Shown here one piece after another: positions 53,772 through 64,000 of a stretch of DNA of 64,000 nucleotides (positions are counted from its first letter, which is position 1; every line of letters starts with the position of its first letter). The notes beneath the pieces were generated by a model, which was not told the origin of the DNA, made no database searches, and worked only from the letters and a program-made list of their open reading frames with translations. The stretch spans positions 124,001-188,000 of the forward strand of contig WHVA01000185.1 in NCBI GenBank assembly GCA_015179125.1, given 5' to 3'. The position numbers and the translations under genes were made by a program. The stretch comes from Gautieria morchelliformis. Taxonomy: Eukaryota; Basidiomycota; Agaricomycetes; Gomphales; Gomphaceae.

Positions 53772-56700
53772 CTCCCCCTCAGCGAGAAGTCCCTTCGACA
53801 AAATCCTAATTTCCCTAATAGATACCTATGTTGGTGCATGTCTAGTCCCTTTGTAAATATGTCCGCTACGTTCTCCTTCGTTGGTACGTATGTAAGTGAT
53901 GCCTCGTGAGAGGCCACTTTCTCATGGATAAAATGATATGCGACATTGATATGTTTGGTGCGCGCATGATACATTGCGTCATGCGATAGTGTAATGGCGC
54001 CTAGATTGTCTGATCGAAGTGACGTGGGCTGGGTTTGATCGATTCCAAGTTCCTCGATGAAACCCCTCAGCCAGATTAATTGCTTGGCGCCCTTGGTAAG
54101 TGCCATGTATTCGGCCTCCGTGGTAGATAGCGCGATCGTTCGCTGCTTCTTCGAGCTCCATGCAATGGTTCCTCCTCCTAGTATAGCTACGTAGCCACTA
54201 ATAGATAGTGCGTCGTTTCTATTAGCATAATCCGAGTCGACAAATATTTCGAGGTCGAGACCAGCGTCTCGTCGGAATGTTATGCCGTCGTCACGTGACC
54301 CCTTGAGGTACCTGAGCGCGTGTTTGATCGCCGTCCAGTGCTCGGGTCCGTAAGTAGTAGTGAATTGGCTCAGATGTTGTACGGTAAAAGCCAAATCAGG
54401 TCGCGTGCTGAGTGCCGCGTACATTAGTGATCCGATCGCTTTAGCATAGGGTACTTCGGCAGTTGGACCTGTTGAGTCCATGGGTGTCGTGAGTTTGATC
54501 ATTTTATGCAGAGGTGTAGATACCGAATGAGCCATTGTCATGTTGAATCGATCGAGTATGATGTCGATGTAATGTCCTTGAGACATGATCAGTGTTCCCT
54601 CATCCCTATTCCTCTCAACTCTATTTTCTTCATTTCTCCTAAATCTGTTAAGGGGAATTTTCCATGAAGCTCCCCCTTGAGCTTAATCATCCCTCCCTTG
54701 GAGTCAGCAAATAGTCCGAAGTCGTCCACATATACTGATATGACTTCGATTGAATCCTTATCTTGTCTGATGTAGACGCATTCATCGGCTGTACTTTGAT
54801 GGAAGTCGAGATCGAGTAGTAATTTGCGTAAGCGCTGATGCCAAGCTCGTCCCGATTGTTTGAGTCCGTAGAGCGCTCTGTATATTCTTAGAACGCGTCC
54901 AGATCCATCATCAAAGCCGTCGGGCTGGCGCATGTAGATCTCCTCATCTATGGTTGAATTGAGGTAGGCGCCTTTGACATCCATCATTTCGATTTCCCAA
55001 TCGAGTGTGTTTGCGATCGCTAATAGAACACGTAGTGAATCGAATTTGACCACGGGTGAGGTTATCTCGTAGTAATCCATCCCTGGCCTCTGTGTGAATC
55101 CTTGAGCCACAACCCTTGCTTTAGCCTTATCGAATTGTCCATCCGGTTGCGTTTTGACAGCGTATACCCATCGGCAACCGATAGCTACTCGTCCGGGTGG
55201 TAGTTCTGTTAATTCCCATGTTCCTAATGTCTTGTGTTGATCCATCTCAATTTCCATCGCTTTCTCCCAGATCGGCGCATCATCACGTGATACCGCCGCT
55301 CTGTAATTCTCAGGTTCAGTGACGATTTCTCTCGTTATGTAAACCTGCTCGGTGCGTCCTGAATTATTCAGCTTCCGGTAATCCGGTCTTTGAGTGATAC
55401 GCGCGCTCCGTCGAATCTGTGGAGCTGGCGCTTGTTCAGGTGGATCAGGGACGGGCGTTGTCTGGGGTGATGACGTCTGTGGGGTAGATGTGATCGGGTC
55501 CGGCACATGCTCGCGCGGTGAGTGCTCCCCCTCGAGCGGTGCCGTGTCGTCATCGTCGTTATCTGGGATAGGGTAGAGTCGGTTGTCATTTTCGTCAAAT
55601 GTAATGTTTCTAGAAATTTGAACATGTTTTGAGGCTTTATTGTAATACCTCCAGGCTTTTGCATGTTCTGCTACTCCGACGAATATATGTTCTTCTGCCT
55701 TTGGTCAAGTTTGGCTCGACGTTGATCTGGCACCATAACCCAGCAATTTGTCCCAAATTCCTCTAGACGTGCTATGTTCAGCTTCTTGCCGAATAATGCC
55801 TGGAACGGTGTTGCGTCATCTCCAAGCGCTCGCGTGGGTGATCGATTTTTGATATAGCACACGTAAGCCACAGCCTCGGGCCAGAGTATTTTTGGCAGGT
55901 TCTTGGCAAATATCATTGCCCGTGCGTGCTCGAGTAAGGTCCGGTTGAGTCGTTCGGCGATTCCATTCTGGGCTGGGGAGTATGGAGCTGTGGTCTCCAT
56001 CATAATGCCATATTTTGCACAAAATTCCTTGAAATTTTTATTGACATATTCCCCTCCATTATCTGAGCGAAACCTCTTCAGTTTCTGACCTGTTTGGGTC
56101 TCTAGGAATGCCTTGTACGTCTCGAAGTGTTTGAGCGCTTCATCTTTGGCGCTCCCAAAATAGATGACCGTGTATCTAGATTTGATGTCCGTGAAAGAAT
56201 AAAAGTATTTTCATGTGATGGTCCCTCGGTCTGGGCAGGCCCCATACATCGGATACTGTCAGGTCACGACATGTTCTACAGTGTCCTCGGCTCTTTTGGG
56301 GAACGGCTCCACATGCCGCTTGCCTTGTATGCATGCCTTGCACTGGCTCGGCTCGTTTGACTCGTCGATCTCGAGTCCAGTAACTAGGTCGTTAGATTTC
56401 AACAATTTTGTAGAGTTTATGTTGACGTGCCCTAGTATCCTGTGCCATTTGTCCATGACCGCCCTTTGCCGCTGCGGCAAAGTCCCGTGCCTCGACTGAT
56501 CGAGTGACCCGTGCCTTCATACAGAACAGCCGCCCGCGCTTCTGTCCCTGTGCGAAGGTAACTCCGGCGCGTGTTTTGAATTCGACGCCGGTGCCTGAAA
56601 ATGTGGCCGTGTTACCCTTATCAGTTACGCCCTACCTGATAAGGTTGTTCGGCGCATCTGGTGCGTGTTTGACGTCACGTAGCTCGATCGTGTTCGTCTT

Positions 56701-56882
56701 GGCGCCGACTTGAATTCCATGTAGATGTGCCTCGGCCTTGTGTATGTAGTACCGCATCAGGTGAAATCCTTTGATTTCAGATGGTTCCTCGGCATAGCTA
56801 GCGAAATCGTTTCGGCTTCTAGCTATGTGTGTTGTTGCCGCTGAATCGGCTAGCCAGTCGGATGCGGATATAGCACTGTATG
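53720..56882 (-). pseudogene. Pol of copia H, several breaks
   Basis: Protease: DWLADSAATTHIA (about 56850). A TAG interrupts after PDAPNNLIR (about 56635). The gag-pre-integrase finger is at 56480-56259 (WHRILGHVNINSTKLLKSN, CKACIQGKRHVEPFP). Integrase 56003-55671: TAPYSPAQNGIAERLNRTLL. RT 55506-54589: EIEMDQHKTLGTWEL, GAYLNSTIDEEIYMRQP, YGLKQSGRAWHQRL and the catalytic box VYVDDFGLFAD. Near 54618 about 10 nt appear deleted (MKKILGI-type block lost), shifting the frame. RNase H 54586-53720: GSLMYAALSTRPDLAFTVQ, VDSDYANRNDALSISGY, KHINVAYHFIHEK and VADIFTKGLD. Confidence 0.88.
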
Positions 56883-57719
56883 CTACTCCTTAGATACAAA
56901 TGCGAAGTCCTTTTCTTCTGCTTGTTTGACTGTTTCTTTGTTCCCTGATTTGAACCATTTCGGTGCTTGGCCCTCCTTGCCGCCACCTTTCGCCCAACAG
57001 TCCTTCACGTAATGACCCTTCTTGCCGCAATTTCGGCATTTTCCCTTTGTTGCTCCTGAGTCGTCTTTCTTGGGCCTGTGACGTTGTTGCGCCTTAAGCG
57101 CCGTCTGCCGTGCCGATCCAGCTTTCCGTGCTCGATCCTCATCGAGGACCCGAGCTATTAATATATCAGCTGTTGTCCCGGCTCCACTGGCGTTTACTGC
57201 CGTAATAAACGCCGACCAAGAATCTGGTAATGACGTCAGCAACGTGTTCGAGAACTCGGTGTCACTGATGTAATGCCCCCGCGCATTCAGTTCCTGTTGA
57301 ATGCCGCGGAGCTTGCGTACATGCTCCTCCATGTTCGCGCCGTCCTCGGCAAGCGTCCGGAAGAAATCTCTTCGGAGATTTACAATCCCCACTGCTCCCT
57401 TAGATTCGAATATTGCTTGTAGACTAGTCCATACAGCAAATGCAGACATCGTCTGATTGATGTAAACTAGTTGTTCATCGGCAACTCTGAGGCAAATCTC
57501 TTTTCTGGCTTTCTTGTCCTTCCTTCTCCAATCGTCGATCTCCTGCTGCTCGGTCGCAGTGACGTTGTCGGCATCTGCCGGTCTCAGTTCCGTCTCCCTG
57601 CCAATAGCCACGTCCCACAGATCTAAGTCATCGAGTATCCACTCGAGCCGCCGGCGCCACGCCGCGTAATTATCCCCGTTCAAGGGGTCGATCTTGTACG
57701 TGTTGTTGCTACTCGACAT
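56883..57719 (-). CDS. Gag of copia H
   Basis: 278 residues, starting MSSSNNTYKIDPLNGDNYAA. It has the copia gag blocks NYAAWRRRLEWILDDLDLWD, NLRRDFFRTLAEDG, MEEHVRKLRGIQQELNARG and LLTSLPDSW, and a CCHC knuckle (CRNCGKKGHYVKDCW). The frame is complete. In the stop region the protease frame begins one base off (GVAYSAISASDWLADSAA), which suggests loss of one G in the AAGGAG run that originally joined gag to pol. Confidence 0.92.
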   Translation of the reverse strand: MSSSNNTYKIDPLNGDNYAAWRRRLEWILDDLDLWDVAIGRETELRPADADNVTATEQQEIDDWRRKDKKARKEICLRVADEQLVYINQTMSAFAVWTSLQAIFESKGAVGIVNLRRDFFRTLAEDGANMEEHVRKLRGIQQELNARGHYISDTEFSNTLLTSLPDSWSAFITAVNASGAGTTADILIARVLDEDRARKAGSARQTALKAQQRHRPKKDDSGATKGKCRNCGKKGHYVKDCWAKGGGKEGQAPKWFKSGNKETVKQAEEKDFAFVSKE

Positions 57720-57782
57720 CGTTGATCGGTATTGAGTTATTGGAGTGTAGAGTGTAGTTAGATTTGTAGTAGTTTAGTTATG

Positions 57783-57798
57783 CGCGGGGCCCATAACC
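57783..57798 (-). promoter_or_regulatory. Primer-binding site of copia H (initiator tRNA-Met anticodon type)
   Basis: Immediately inside the 5' LTR the minus strand reads GGTTATGGGCCCCGCG. Its first 12 nt are complementary to GGGCCCATAACC, an anticodon stem-loop sequence of initiator tRNA-Met type (CATAACC holds the CAU anticodon). Priming by a half tRNA-iMet is known for copia and Ty5; the assignment here is by resemblance. Confidence 0.6.
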
Positions 57799-58020
57799 TG
57801 TGGAACGAAGGAGATATAATAGTCTGATATACTACGATCTCAAGTAGATCGTTCTGCCTTATATACAAAATATGATGTCCATTGTATTACCAATCCCTTT
57901 GAGCTGCTGTGCTGATGCGATGCCGGTGTACCAGCAACCCGGGGTCGAGAGCGATCTCGAACCTCCGGCTAAATGCGTGCCGGCTCTGCCTCGGCGGTGC
58001 CATCGTCCCGATTACTAACA
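57799..58020 (-). repeat. 5' LTR of copia H
   Basis: 222 bp with TGT...ACA ends. It is about 10 bp longer than the 3' LTR and clearly diverged from it. Confidence 0.9.
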
Positions 58021-58324
58021 AGTTATGGAAGTGTTCCTTTCAGAGATGAACGAGCGTTTCATGAGATGCGGTGTGGCAATTGAACCATGGCGAAGCGTTT
58101 ATAACCATGGTTGCGCGCACAGCTTGCAGTGCGTGCGTACTTAGCGCGCCGATTAATCGGGCTCTACCCGCTTGGCGCCCGCGCGCATGCTCCCTAAGCG
58201 CCGGACCCCATCTTGCCCCACAACTCCACAACGCTCTCCCCACATACCGCACTGCCCATAGTCCAGCATGCCGCAATACAAAACTCACATCGTGCAGAGA
58301 GGCCTCAGAGGATGACGGTGGTTG

Positions 58325-61174
58325 GGAAAGTCTTAAATCCCCACCCCGACCCTTCAGACTCCGACGGACCCCTCACCACCCACAAGCCTTCGCTAACCAG
58401 CTAGTGTACAAAGATCAACAAATAGGTTTTTTTTTACGCAAACTCAACCGATTCTCACAGTCGTTGCTTCGAAAATGAGCACAGAGTCAATTAAACTGGC
58501 CATACAGCGTCTACTCACACCTGAAGAATTCCCAAGTAACCCACACTGTGTTGATTTATCAATAAATTCCTGGCAGGACTGACTTTGTTTACAATGCAGG
58601 ACTACTAACTGGCGACTGAAATAGTGTTATGTGTCCAGTACGTCAGCCTCAGAATTTTCCACAATGAGACTAAATACAGGCCATTAGCTCCGGGAGCAAA
58701 GAGGAAATGCAAATACGTGTGGAGGAATACGTATGAATGTGATCACGCGGGTCACTACCGTGATCGTCGTGATGAAACTTGAGTCCAGGGAAACGACGGA
58801 AGCGAGACTCTAGTTTCAAGTGTGACTGCAAGGCGAAGATATATATCTCACAGACACCAGGTTCGAGTAACGTGCAAATTGAATACCATTGGACACATAC
58901 TGGACAGTGAGTGCAATGATATCACAAATTACATGAAAACGACTTGTCATTAATTACACGAATGCTGGAATACAAAGACCCGGCATCACTAACTGATATG
59001 AGGTCTTCAAGAAACCCCGAGGAGGTTCGAAAGTGGTTAGATGAGAAAGTTGAGCAAGGTTTCGATCAAAAGGCAATCAAGGGATTGCTTCGAATCTCAA
59101 GTGACGAATTGGCTGAGGTTAACTTATTCATGCACATTATAGTACTTGGGCATTAACTGATTATTTGATAGCTTACAGACGCAGCTGAGAAGATACCATT
59201 TAGTATTAAAATTAGTTTGACGGATATCTATAATGCCGTGCAGCGGAAAGCCAATTACGACACATTCCTGTCTGATGATGCAGATGAAAGTGTTCATCTT
59301 TGGTTAAAGCGGCTGCAAGAGAAGGGCTGGGCAGCGTCTTATGACCAGACTCCCGGGGAAGAAGCACGGCAAGGGTATACTATCTCATTGTGCTCTGCAT
59401 GGCAGCAACAGGTTTTCTATTTTCTCATAGACTTGCATTTATTAATTAGCCTGGCATGTAGCTCATAACTCATTATGGCGACACGGTTTGCCTTGATTCC
59501 ACTCATAACACTTGCCATGGGAAAAACGGCGAGAAGATTTTCTTATACACTATTGTAGGCAGAGACCGAACCACTGGTAAAGGTGTTCCATTGGCGTTTA
59601 TGCTTGCCAACCTAGAATCACAGTAAGTAAAGTCCGTTCATGCTAGACAATTAACCTTGCACATTCACATTTTTTCAGTTTTCCGTTAAAGTATTTCTTG
59701 ATTTGGATGCGTGAAAACTGCCATTTTAAACCTCACACTATTATGATTGACTGCTCGGATACTGAAGCCTTGGCCATTAACCTTGCCTTCTCAGCTTCAG
59801 AAGTGCACATACTCTATTGCTATTGGCACTTATGGCAAGCATGGGATACTAATATGAAGAATAAGGTATGGTTGCCATAGTGAACCTTTGTATTCTTGAC
59901 TAAGGTGTTGTTGGTCAAAGATCCACTTAAAGCACATGCGCTCCAAAGAGGATCGTGCAGAAACACTGAGAGATATCCATCTGGCCACAGCAGCATTACT
60001 CAAAGCAGCAACACCAAATGAGTTTCAGGAGCGTTGGACAGAGTTGCAGGTAGACTGGGCTGACCAGGGTCAATGGCTAGTATATATGGAACGCGAGTGG
60101 ATAACCCATAAAGAACGCTGGGCTAAAGCCTGGCATAAGGTAGGCAAAATTTCCTCTACTAGCCTGGTAGTCCACCTATTAACACCACTATAGCATGCTC
60201 ACTATGGCATTGACACAAATAACTTTGTTGAAAGCTGGCATGCCAACTTGAAAAGGAATTACATTGGACGATTGCGCAAGCAGCGTGTCGATTATATGAT
60301 CCGTCTCCTAGCTGAAGACATTGAACCCCGACTACATGCGTGCACATGTTCGTGTTGGGCTGGGGTTCAAAGGCCGTCAACTCTGCAGGATAGAACGCCA
60401 GAGCCAGCGAGCAGCTGAGCATCTTAGCTTTGAAGGAGCGGTTTCTCGAGTAAGGGAACAAATTGAGGACCAGGTGCGCATTCCCCATGTCATTAATACC
60501 ATTAATTGTAATAAGGGAATGATATAGATTCAGGTTGAATCCTTCTCAAAGGATGGCATTGAATATAAAATCCTTGTCCAGAATGGTGGCATTCGGACGT
60601 GCAGCTGCGCAGGGTTCACACAGTCAAGCTTACCATGCAAACATATGTTTCTTGTGCAACGAGTAACAGCTAATAACATCATCATAGATAAAGCCATCCT
60701 TCCCCTCCGTAACCAAATTGAACCTATCAATCTCAACAATCACCGGGAAGAGAAGAGGCGTCTCGTGGCAAAGATCCAAGAGGAAATACGCCGATTGGGA
60801 CGGCACGAGGGTTGGGCAGCCGCTGAGACAGATGATGGCCTTGACCGGCTGTCAAGGGAACGGCTGACTCGATTGCTCAGCGCAGTAGAGAGTTTGCGCC
60901 ATCTTGAAAGGGATACCTTGCATGGATAGCTTGTGTAGGTCAAAGTAGTTTAGAGTCGGGGTTAATTCATACCAAAGGTTCGAAGCAATCTTCAACGGTT
61001 CGAAGTGATCTTCAACAGCTTGAACTGCTAGAACCAATAAAATTGGTCAGAGTCAATATACTTCTCTGCCTTAATTATTTCATCCAGTAAATCTAATGTA
61101 GATACGTTTGAACGGTTTCAGGCTGCGAGCTCCGTCGGAGTTTGAAGCGTCGGGGTGGGGATTTAAGGTCACCC
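58325..61174 (+). mobile_element. Complete MULE transposon with TIRs and 9-bp TSD
   Basis: 2850 bp. Left terminus GGAAAGTCTTAAATCCCCAC and right terminus (minus strand) GGGTGACCTTAAATCCCCAC agree over about 45 bp inward with few mismatches. Perfect 9-bp duplications CGGTGGTTG flank it (58316-58324 and 61175-61183), the length typical of Mutator-like elements. It carries one intron-rich transposase gene on the plus strand. Confidence 0.93.
58476..60929 (+). pseudogene. MULE transposase, intron-rich, two frameshifts
   Basis: Likely start ATG 58476 (MSTESIKLAIQRLLTPEEF). The N-terminal zinc-finger-like block (YECDHAGHYRDRRDE, then SSFKCDCKAKIYISQ) is split by a 1-nt frameshift near 58780. Exons: about 58970-59117, 59172-59411, 59462-59622, 59679-59865, 59921-60139, 60194-60473 and 60528-60929, each with GT..AG borders. 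Catalytic triad: CLDSTHNTC (D), MIDCSDTEA (D), NNFVESWHANLK (E), with YCYWHLWQAW between. A C-terminal SWIM zinc finger reads TCSCAGFTQSSLPCKHMF. An extra C in the CCCC run near 60330 shifts the frame between LLAEDIEP and DYMRAHVRVGLGF. Catalytic residues are all present, so the decay is recent. Confidence 0.88.
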
Positions 61175-61183
61175 CGGTGGTTG

Positions 61184-61497
61184 TGTTGGACCGTGTGGTG
61201 AACTGTAGGCGTCTGTAAGAACCTTGATGCATTATTGATACGCGAGCACGTGCTCGATATTGCTTCTGGATCTACATTCCTGAGATGCGGAACCCAGGCA
61301 CACCACTGTATCAAAGAACCAGGCACCCCCACCAGGAACCCAAGATGCCAAGCCAACCACGTGGATCAAGGGATCGGGTCAGCAATGGCCGTGGCTACGA
61401 TCGCGCCGCATGGTCACATGCAAATTACGGACAAGGTGACGCCCAAGTTCCCGGTGCTTGGACTGCATCAAAGCGTTCGTATGTGAAAAACTGAAAA
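61184..61497. other. Stretch between the MULE and the FunK1 fragment
   Basis: Open in part on the plus strand (PGTPLYQRTRHPHQEPKMP, SKRSYVKN), probably the low-complexity leader that often precedes FunK1 domains. No independent gene is supported. Confidence 0.4.
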
Positions 61498-62306
61498 GTG
61501 GCGCTTGTAGACGTGTGTGGGTCCAACCCTCACCCTACTTCTGGATGTCTGGACGTGCTTCGCAAGGAAGCTAGAGAGACCTTGATGGAGAAGAGAATAC
61601 AGGAGCACTTCAACTTGAAGCTAGAAAATGGAAACCGGTCCGTACAGCGTCGCATTCTCCCGTTTCTCCAGCGCTTTATCTCGTCGGTGCCGCTGCTGAA
61701 ATCATGGGTGTTACTTCCTCGTTGCTTCGAGCTGACAACTTTACTGGAATTGCGCTCATTGAAGTCATTCTAGACTCGGAATATTATGAACTCACACACG
61801 ACCAACTCGCGGTGAAGATTAGTGAGATGTTGTATAGCCAGTCTGATCGGCGGTTTGCATTTGGTCTGCTCATAACACAAACCACATGTATGGTATACAT
61901 GTTCGATCACTCGGGTGCGGTTGCGTCGCAGCCTTTCACCTACCATCAGCGACCCATACAGTTCTGCGCGATAATGTTTCGAATGGGTTGTGACAAACGC
62001 GACCGCCTCGGATTTGACCAAAGTACCTCCTTTGACGTCGCACGGCGCGAGGTTCTAGTTCGTACTCGGGAAAAATCTGGAGAAGGTTCAACAAAGGAAA
62101 CATTTTACAATGTTAGCAAAATCCTTTTCCACTCTGCAACAGTTATGGGACGTGGGGTATGCCGGCTTGCTCGCAAAGTAGGCCATCCAAAATCGCAATT
62201 TGTTATTAAGGATGCTGGATTCCCTGTAATGAGTTTCCGGGAAGGGAATCCGAAGGCGCTCTGCTTCATGAAAAATAATTTTTTTTCCTCTCATCATTTT
62301 AATTGA
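61498..62306 (+). pseudogene. FunK1 (fungal-type protein kinase) N-terminal fragment
   Basis: Blocks EARETLMEKRIQEHFNLKLE and RSVQRRILPFLQRFISS are followed, after a 1-nt frameshift near 61690, by EIMGVTSSLLRADNFTG, YELTHDQLAVKISEMLYSQS, RRFAFGLLITQTTCMVYMFD, KILFHSATVMGRG and KSQFVIKDAG, where the lysine sits in the nucleotide-binding VIKDAW-type motif of this family. Homology then stops and the frame ends at 62306. The catalytic loop half of the kinase is missing. FunK1 is expanded in basidiomycetes; its role is unclear. Truncation next to a Helitron-type fragment suggests transposon-linked damage or capture. Confidence 0.8.
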
Positions 62307-62567
62307 CCGCAGGCTAGGTTAGGTGCCTATGGTGGTCATTACACGGTTTCTACCTAGGAGGTTATTCATAAAGTCTATGTACTACGAGATAAGAACCTAC
62401 ATAGTATATTTTTCAAAACTACTATTTCTAATATATAAGAATATTATTATACAAGCCTCGCCTGTGCTTTGCTTCAGCGAGTCTTTAGTGGATGTGGGAG
62501 AGTTAGAGGACAATTTCATTGTAGACTATGTTTTGTGTCTGTAGTTCATGTAAAGGAAAATGTACTC
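62307..62567. other. AT-rich spacer with imperfect hairpin
   Basis: At about 62457-62482, CTCGCCTG pairs with CAGCGAG with one bulge. On the minus strand this would follow the helicase end, as a Helitron hairpin does, but no CTRR-T end follows within the usual distance. No gene here. Confidence 0.35.
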
Positions 62568-64000
62568 GAACATCCAGTCTATGTTGAACCCGTGATAAAG
62601 CAGTGTAAAGTTGCCCATGGCTAAATACGGGGGGTGTCAGGTCTATGGCAACACAATCCAGGGTAAGACCTTGACAGCTGTTGAAAGTGGTTGCATATGC
62701 AGGACATAAAGGAAATTTCTTGCGAAGAAGTGTGTGGCCAGTGGAGGCAATAAAGAAGAGAAGGTGATACGGGGAAGGAGGATGTTCTCTTTATCAACAC
62801 AATTAAGTACAGCGTGGACACGGAGGGAGTTAACAGTAATGAGCTTCATTCCTAATTGAGTGACGACTACTCTGCAGTTTTTGACCAAGCCATGGGCAAT
62901 TGACAAATTACACATCAAGCGGTAAATTCCTCCAAGTCTGATAGATAGTATATGAGAAGGCAGTCCAGGTGGTGTTTGGCGGGCTACATAATCAAGGATG
63001 CCTGGAGGTGAGAGGAGGTTAGTGTCATCAGTCTCTTTGATAGAGTCTGCTGCAGTGTAGATTTTTTCCAAAGTATTCAGCCTGTGAAGGCATATGGAGT
63101 TATACATATCACATTGAGAGTTTGTTGGTGCAAGAATTGAACGAGTGAGGCATTGAGTGGGGTCTGACAAAACCTCAGGTGGAAATACAAAATCAACAGC
63201 ATCTGTAGTAGATGTGATACGTTGAATCATGTCCAATGAAACATTGCCAGAAGGGCCATTGCCAATGTCATCAACAGCAGAGGCAAATCCAGGGTCCATC
63301 ACGTGACCCACAGGAGTAGTCAAGGAATGGACTTGGAACTCATTCCAGAGGGGAGAGCTGCGAATGGATGCATCAATGACATCCATTTTGGAACCTTTTC
63401 GCACAACAGGACATGTTTGATGGAAGTCACCTAAGAGGATGATAATCTTTCCTCCAAATGGCATGTCATTCTGCATGATGTGTTGTAGTGTTTCATTGAC
63501 ACATGCAAGAACTGCGCAATTAGCCATGGAGCTTCATCCCAGATAATGATAGAGGCTTCTTTGAGTAGTTGTCCTCGTGGGTCATCAGGGTCAATAGGGG
63601 ATTGTAAGAACTCAGATGCATCATTGACAGGTACTGGCAGCCAAATGTGTAAGTCCTCAAAGCAATGTAATGGAATCAAAATTGTATACTCTAAAAGCAG
63701 CGTGGGTGGTTCTGCCTCCAGGATAAACTTGTGCAGCAAATGCAGAAGTTGCAGTGGGCAGAACAATCTCACGTAGGTGACAACGCAAGTCGCAGACTGT
63801 GTTTGTAAGAAATGTTTTGCCATGGCCAGCTGGTCCATCAACGAATAATCGCAGTGGAGATTTAGAGTTAGCTTCTTGTTCAATTTCAGAAAATATTGCT
63901 TCTTGTTCATCCGTGAAAGATGCACGACATATTTGACTACAATGATGCAGCAAAGGGATGTTTGCTGACCATTGCCGTAACTCATGTTCAATTTCTGTTC
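62568..64000 (-). pseudogene. Helitron-type Pif1 helicase fragment, frameshifted, 5'-partial
   Basis: Reads from the right edge. Frame 1 has the Walker A FVDGPAGHGKTFLTNT (about 63810-63850). After a shift, frame 2 has HIWLPVPVND and the Walker B ASIIIWDEAPW (about 63540). After another shift, frame 3 has ILLGDFHQTCPVVRKGSK, VRVVVTQLG-type late blocks and ends near 62643. A third shift gives the last motif, AYATTFNSCQGLTLDCVAID, and then VFSHGQLYTALSRV at about 62580-62690. Three or more frameshifts show it is dead. The Rep domain would lie beyond the window. It is only distantly similar to the helicase at 3-4904. Confidence 0.85.

Larger units (their letters stand above)
53560..58020 (-). 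mobile_element. Ty1/copia element H with both LTRs
   Basis: LTRs at 53560-53771 (3') and 57799-58020 (5'), both reading TGTGGAACGAAGGAG ... CCCGATTACTAACA on the plus strand. They differ by many substitutions and small indels. Internal order on the minus strand is gag, protease, integrase, RT, RNase H, as expected for copia. The flanks GGTCG (53555-53559) and AGTTA (58021-58025) do not match, so a rearrangement or inter-element recombination is likely. Confidence 0.88.

Noticed and set aside
62457..62482. Helitron 3' end for the helicase fragment on the minus strand
   Set aside because: The stem is imperfect and no CTRR-T follows at the usual spacing.
1..64000. tRNA, rRNA, CRISPR arrays, telomere repeats or phage-like modules
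   Set aside because: None was found on reading both strands. All repeats seen are transposon-derived, palindromic or short coding tandems.

Overview
The window reads as a transposon-dense chromosomal region of a basidiomycete, most likely an Agaricomycete. The evidence is: short introns of about 50-60 nt with GTRNGY donors, CTAAC-like branch points and YAG acceptors; a DUF6533-type membrane protein gene; a fungal-specific FunK1 kinase fragment; a conserved Agaricomycete hypothetical family (SWWPK / GLNVGYWSPSCEEW motifs); and a typical agaric mix of Helitron, Ty3/gypsy, Ty1/copia, DIRS/Ngaro-like and MULE elements. No prokaryotic operon, CRISPR array, rRNA or tRNA gene was seen.

Layout. 1-5105: the 3' two thirds of a Helitron with an open Rep-helicase frame that runs off the left edge, ending in a hairpin plus CTAG. 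5106-15400: the least transposon-rich part. It holds a weak multi-exon candidate (about 8.3-9.3 kb), a conserved hypothetical gene broken by one stop (10.7-12.0 kb), a dispersed repeat (12.9 kb) and a nine-or-so-exon DUF6533 gene (13.4-15.35 kb). 15784-19985: an old gypsy (family A) copy in minus orientation, interrupted by a rearranged piece of a chromovirus (family B). 20-28.25 kb: a solo LTR of a third family (21344-22025), a second copy of the dispersed repeat, a solo family-B LTR (23872-24905), then the 3' part of a family-B chromovirus (3' LTR, PPT, a spliced gene on the opposite strand, integrase/chromodomain). 28.25-29.7 kb: a broken DDE-type transposase gene with one intron. 30-36.5 kb: CpG-poor debris with palindromes, a solo family-A LTR and a DIRS/Ngaro-like retroelement.

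36.5-58 kb is a nest: a copia fragment (E) was hit by a large gypsy element (D, minus strand, about 37379-53112). D was in turn hit by a young, almost intact family-A gypsy element (37419-43636, inside D's 3' LTR) and by a family-A solo LTR (50012-50501, inside D's gag-pol). A second copia element (H) with both LTRs lies at 53560-58020. 58325-61174 is a complete 2.85-kb MULE with TIRs and a 9-bp target duplication. 61.5-62.3 kb is a FunK1 fragment. 62.57-64.0 kb is a frameshifted Helitron-type helicase on the minus strand.

Target-site duplications and LTR pairs set the insertion order. Older copies have lost CpG to TpG/CpA when compared with the young copy, which suggests CpG-directed cytosine methylation and deamination. 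The most unusual signals are the intron-bearing opposite-strand gene carried between pol and the 3' LTR of the family-B chromovirus, and the extra sense ORF after the integrase of element D. No clearly new cellular system was found outside the mobile elements.
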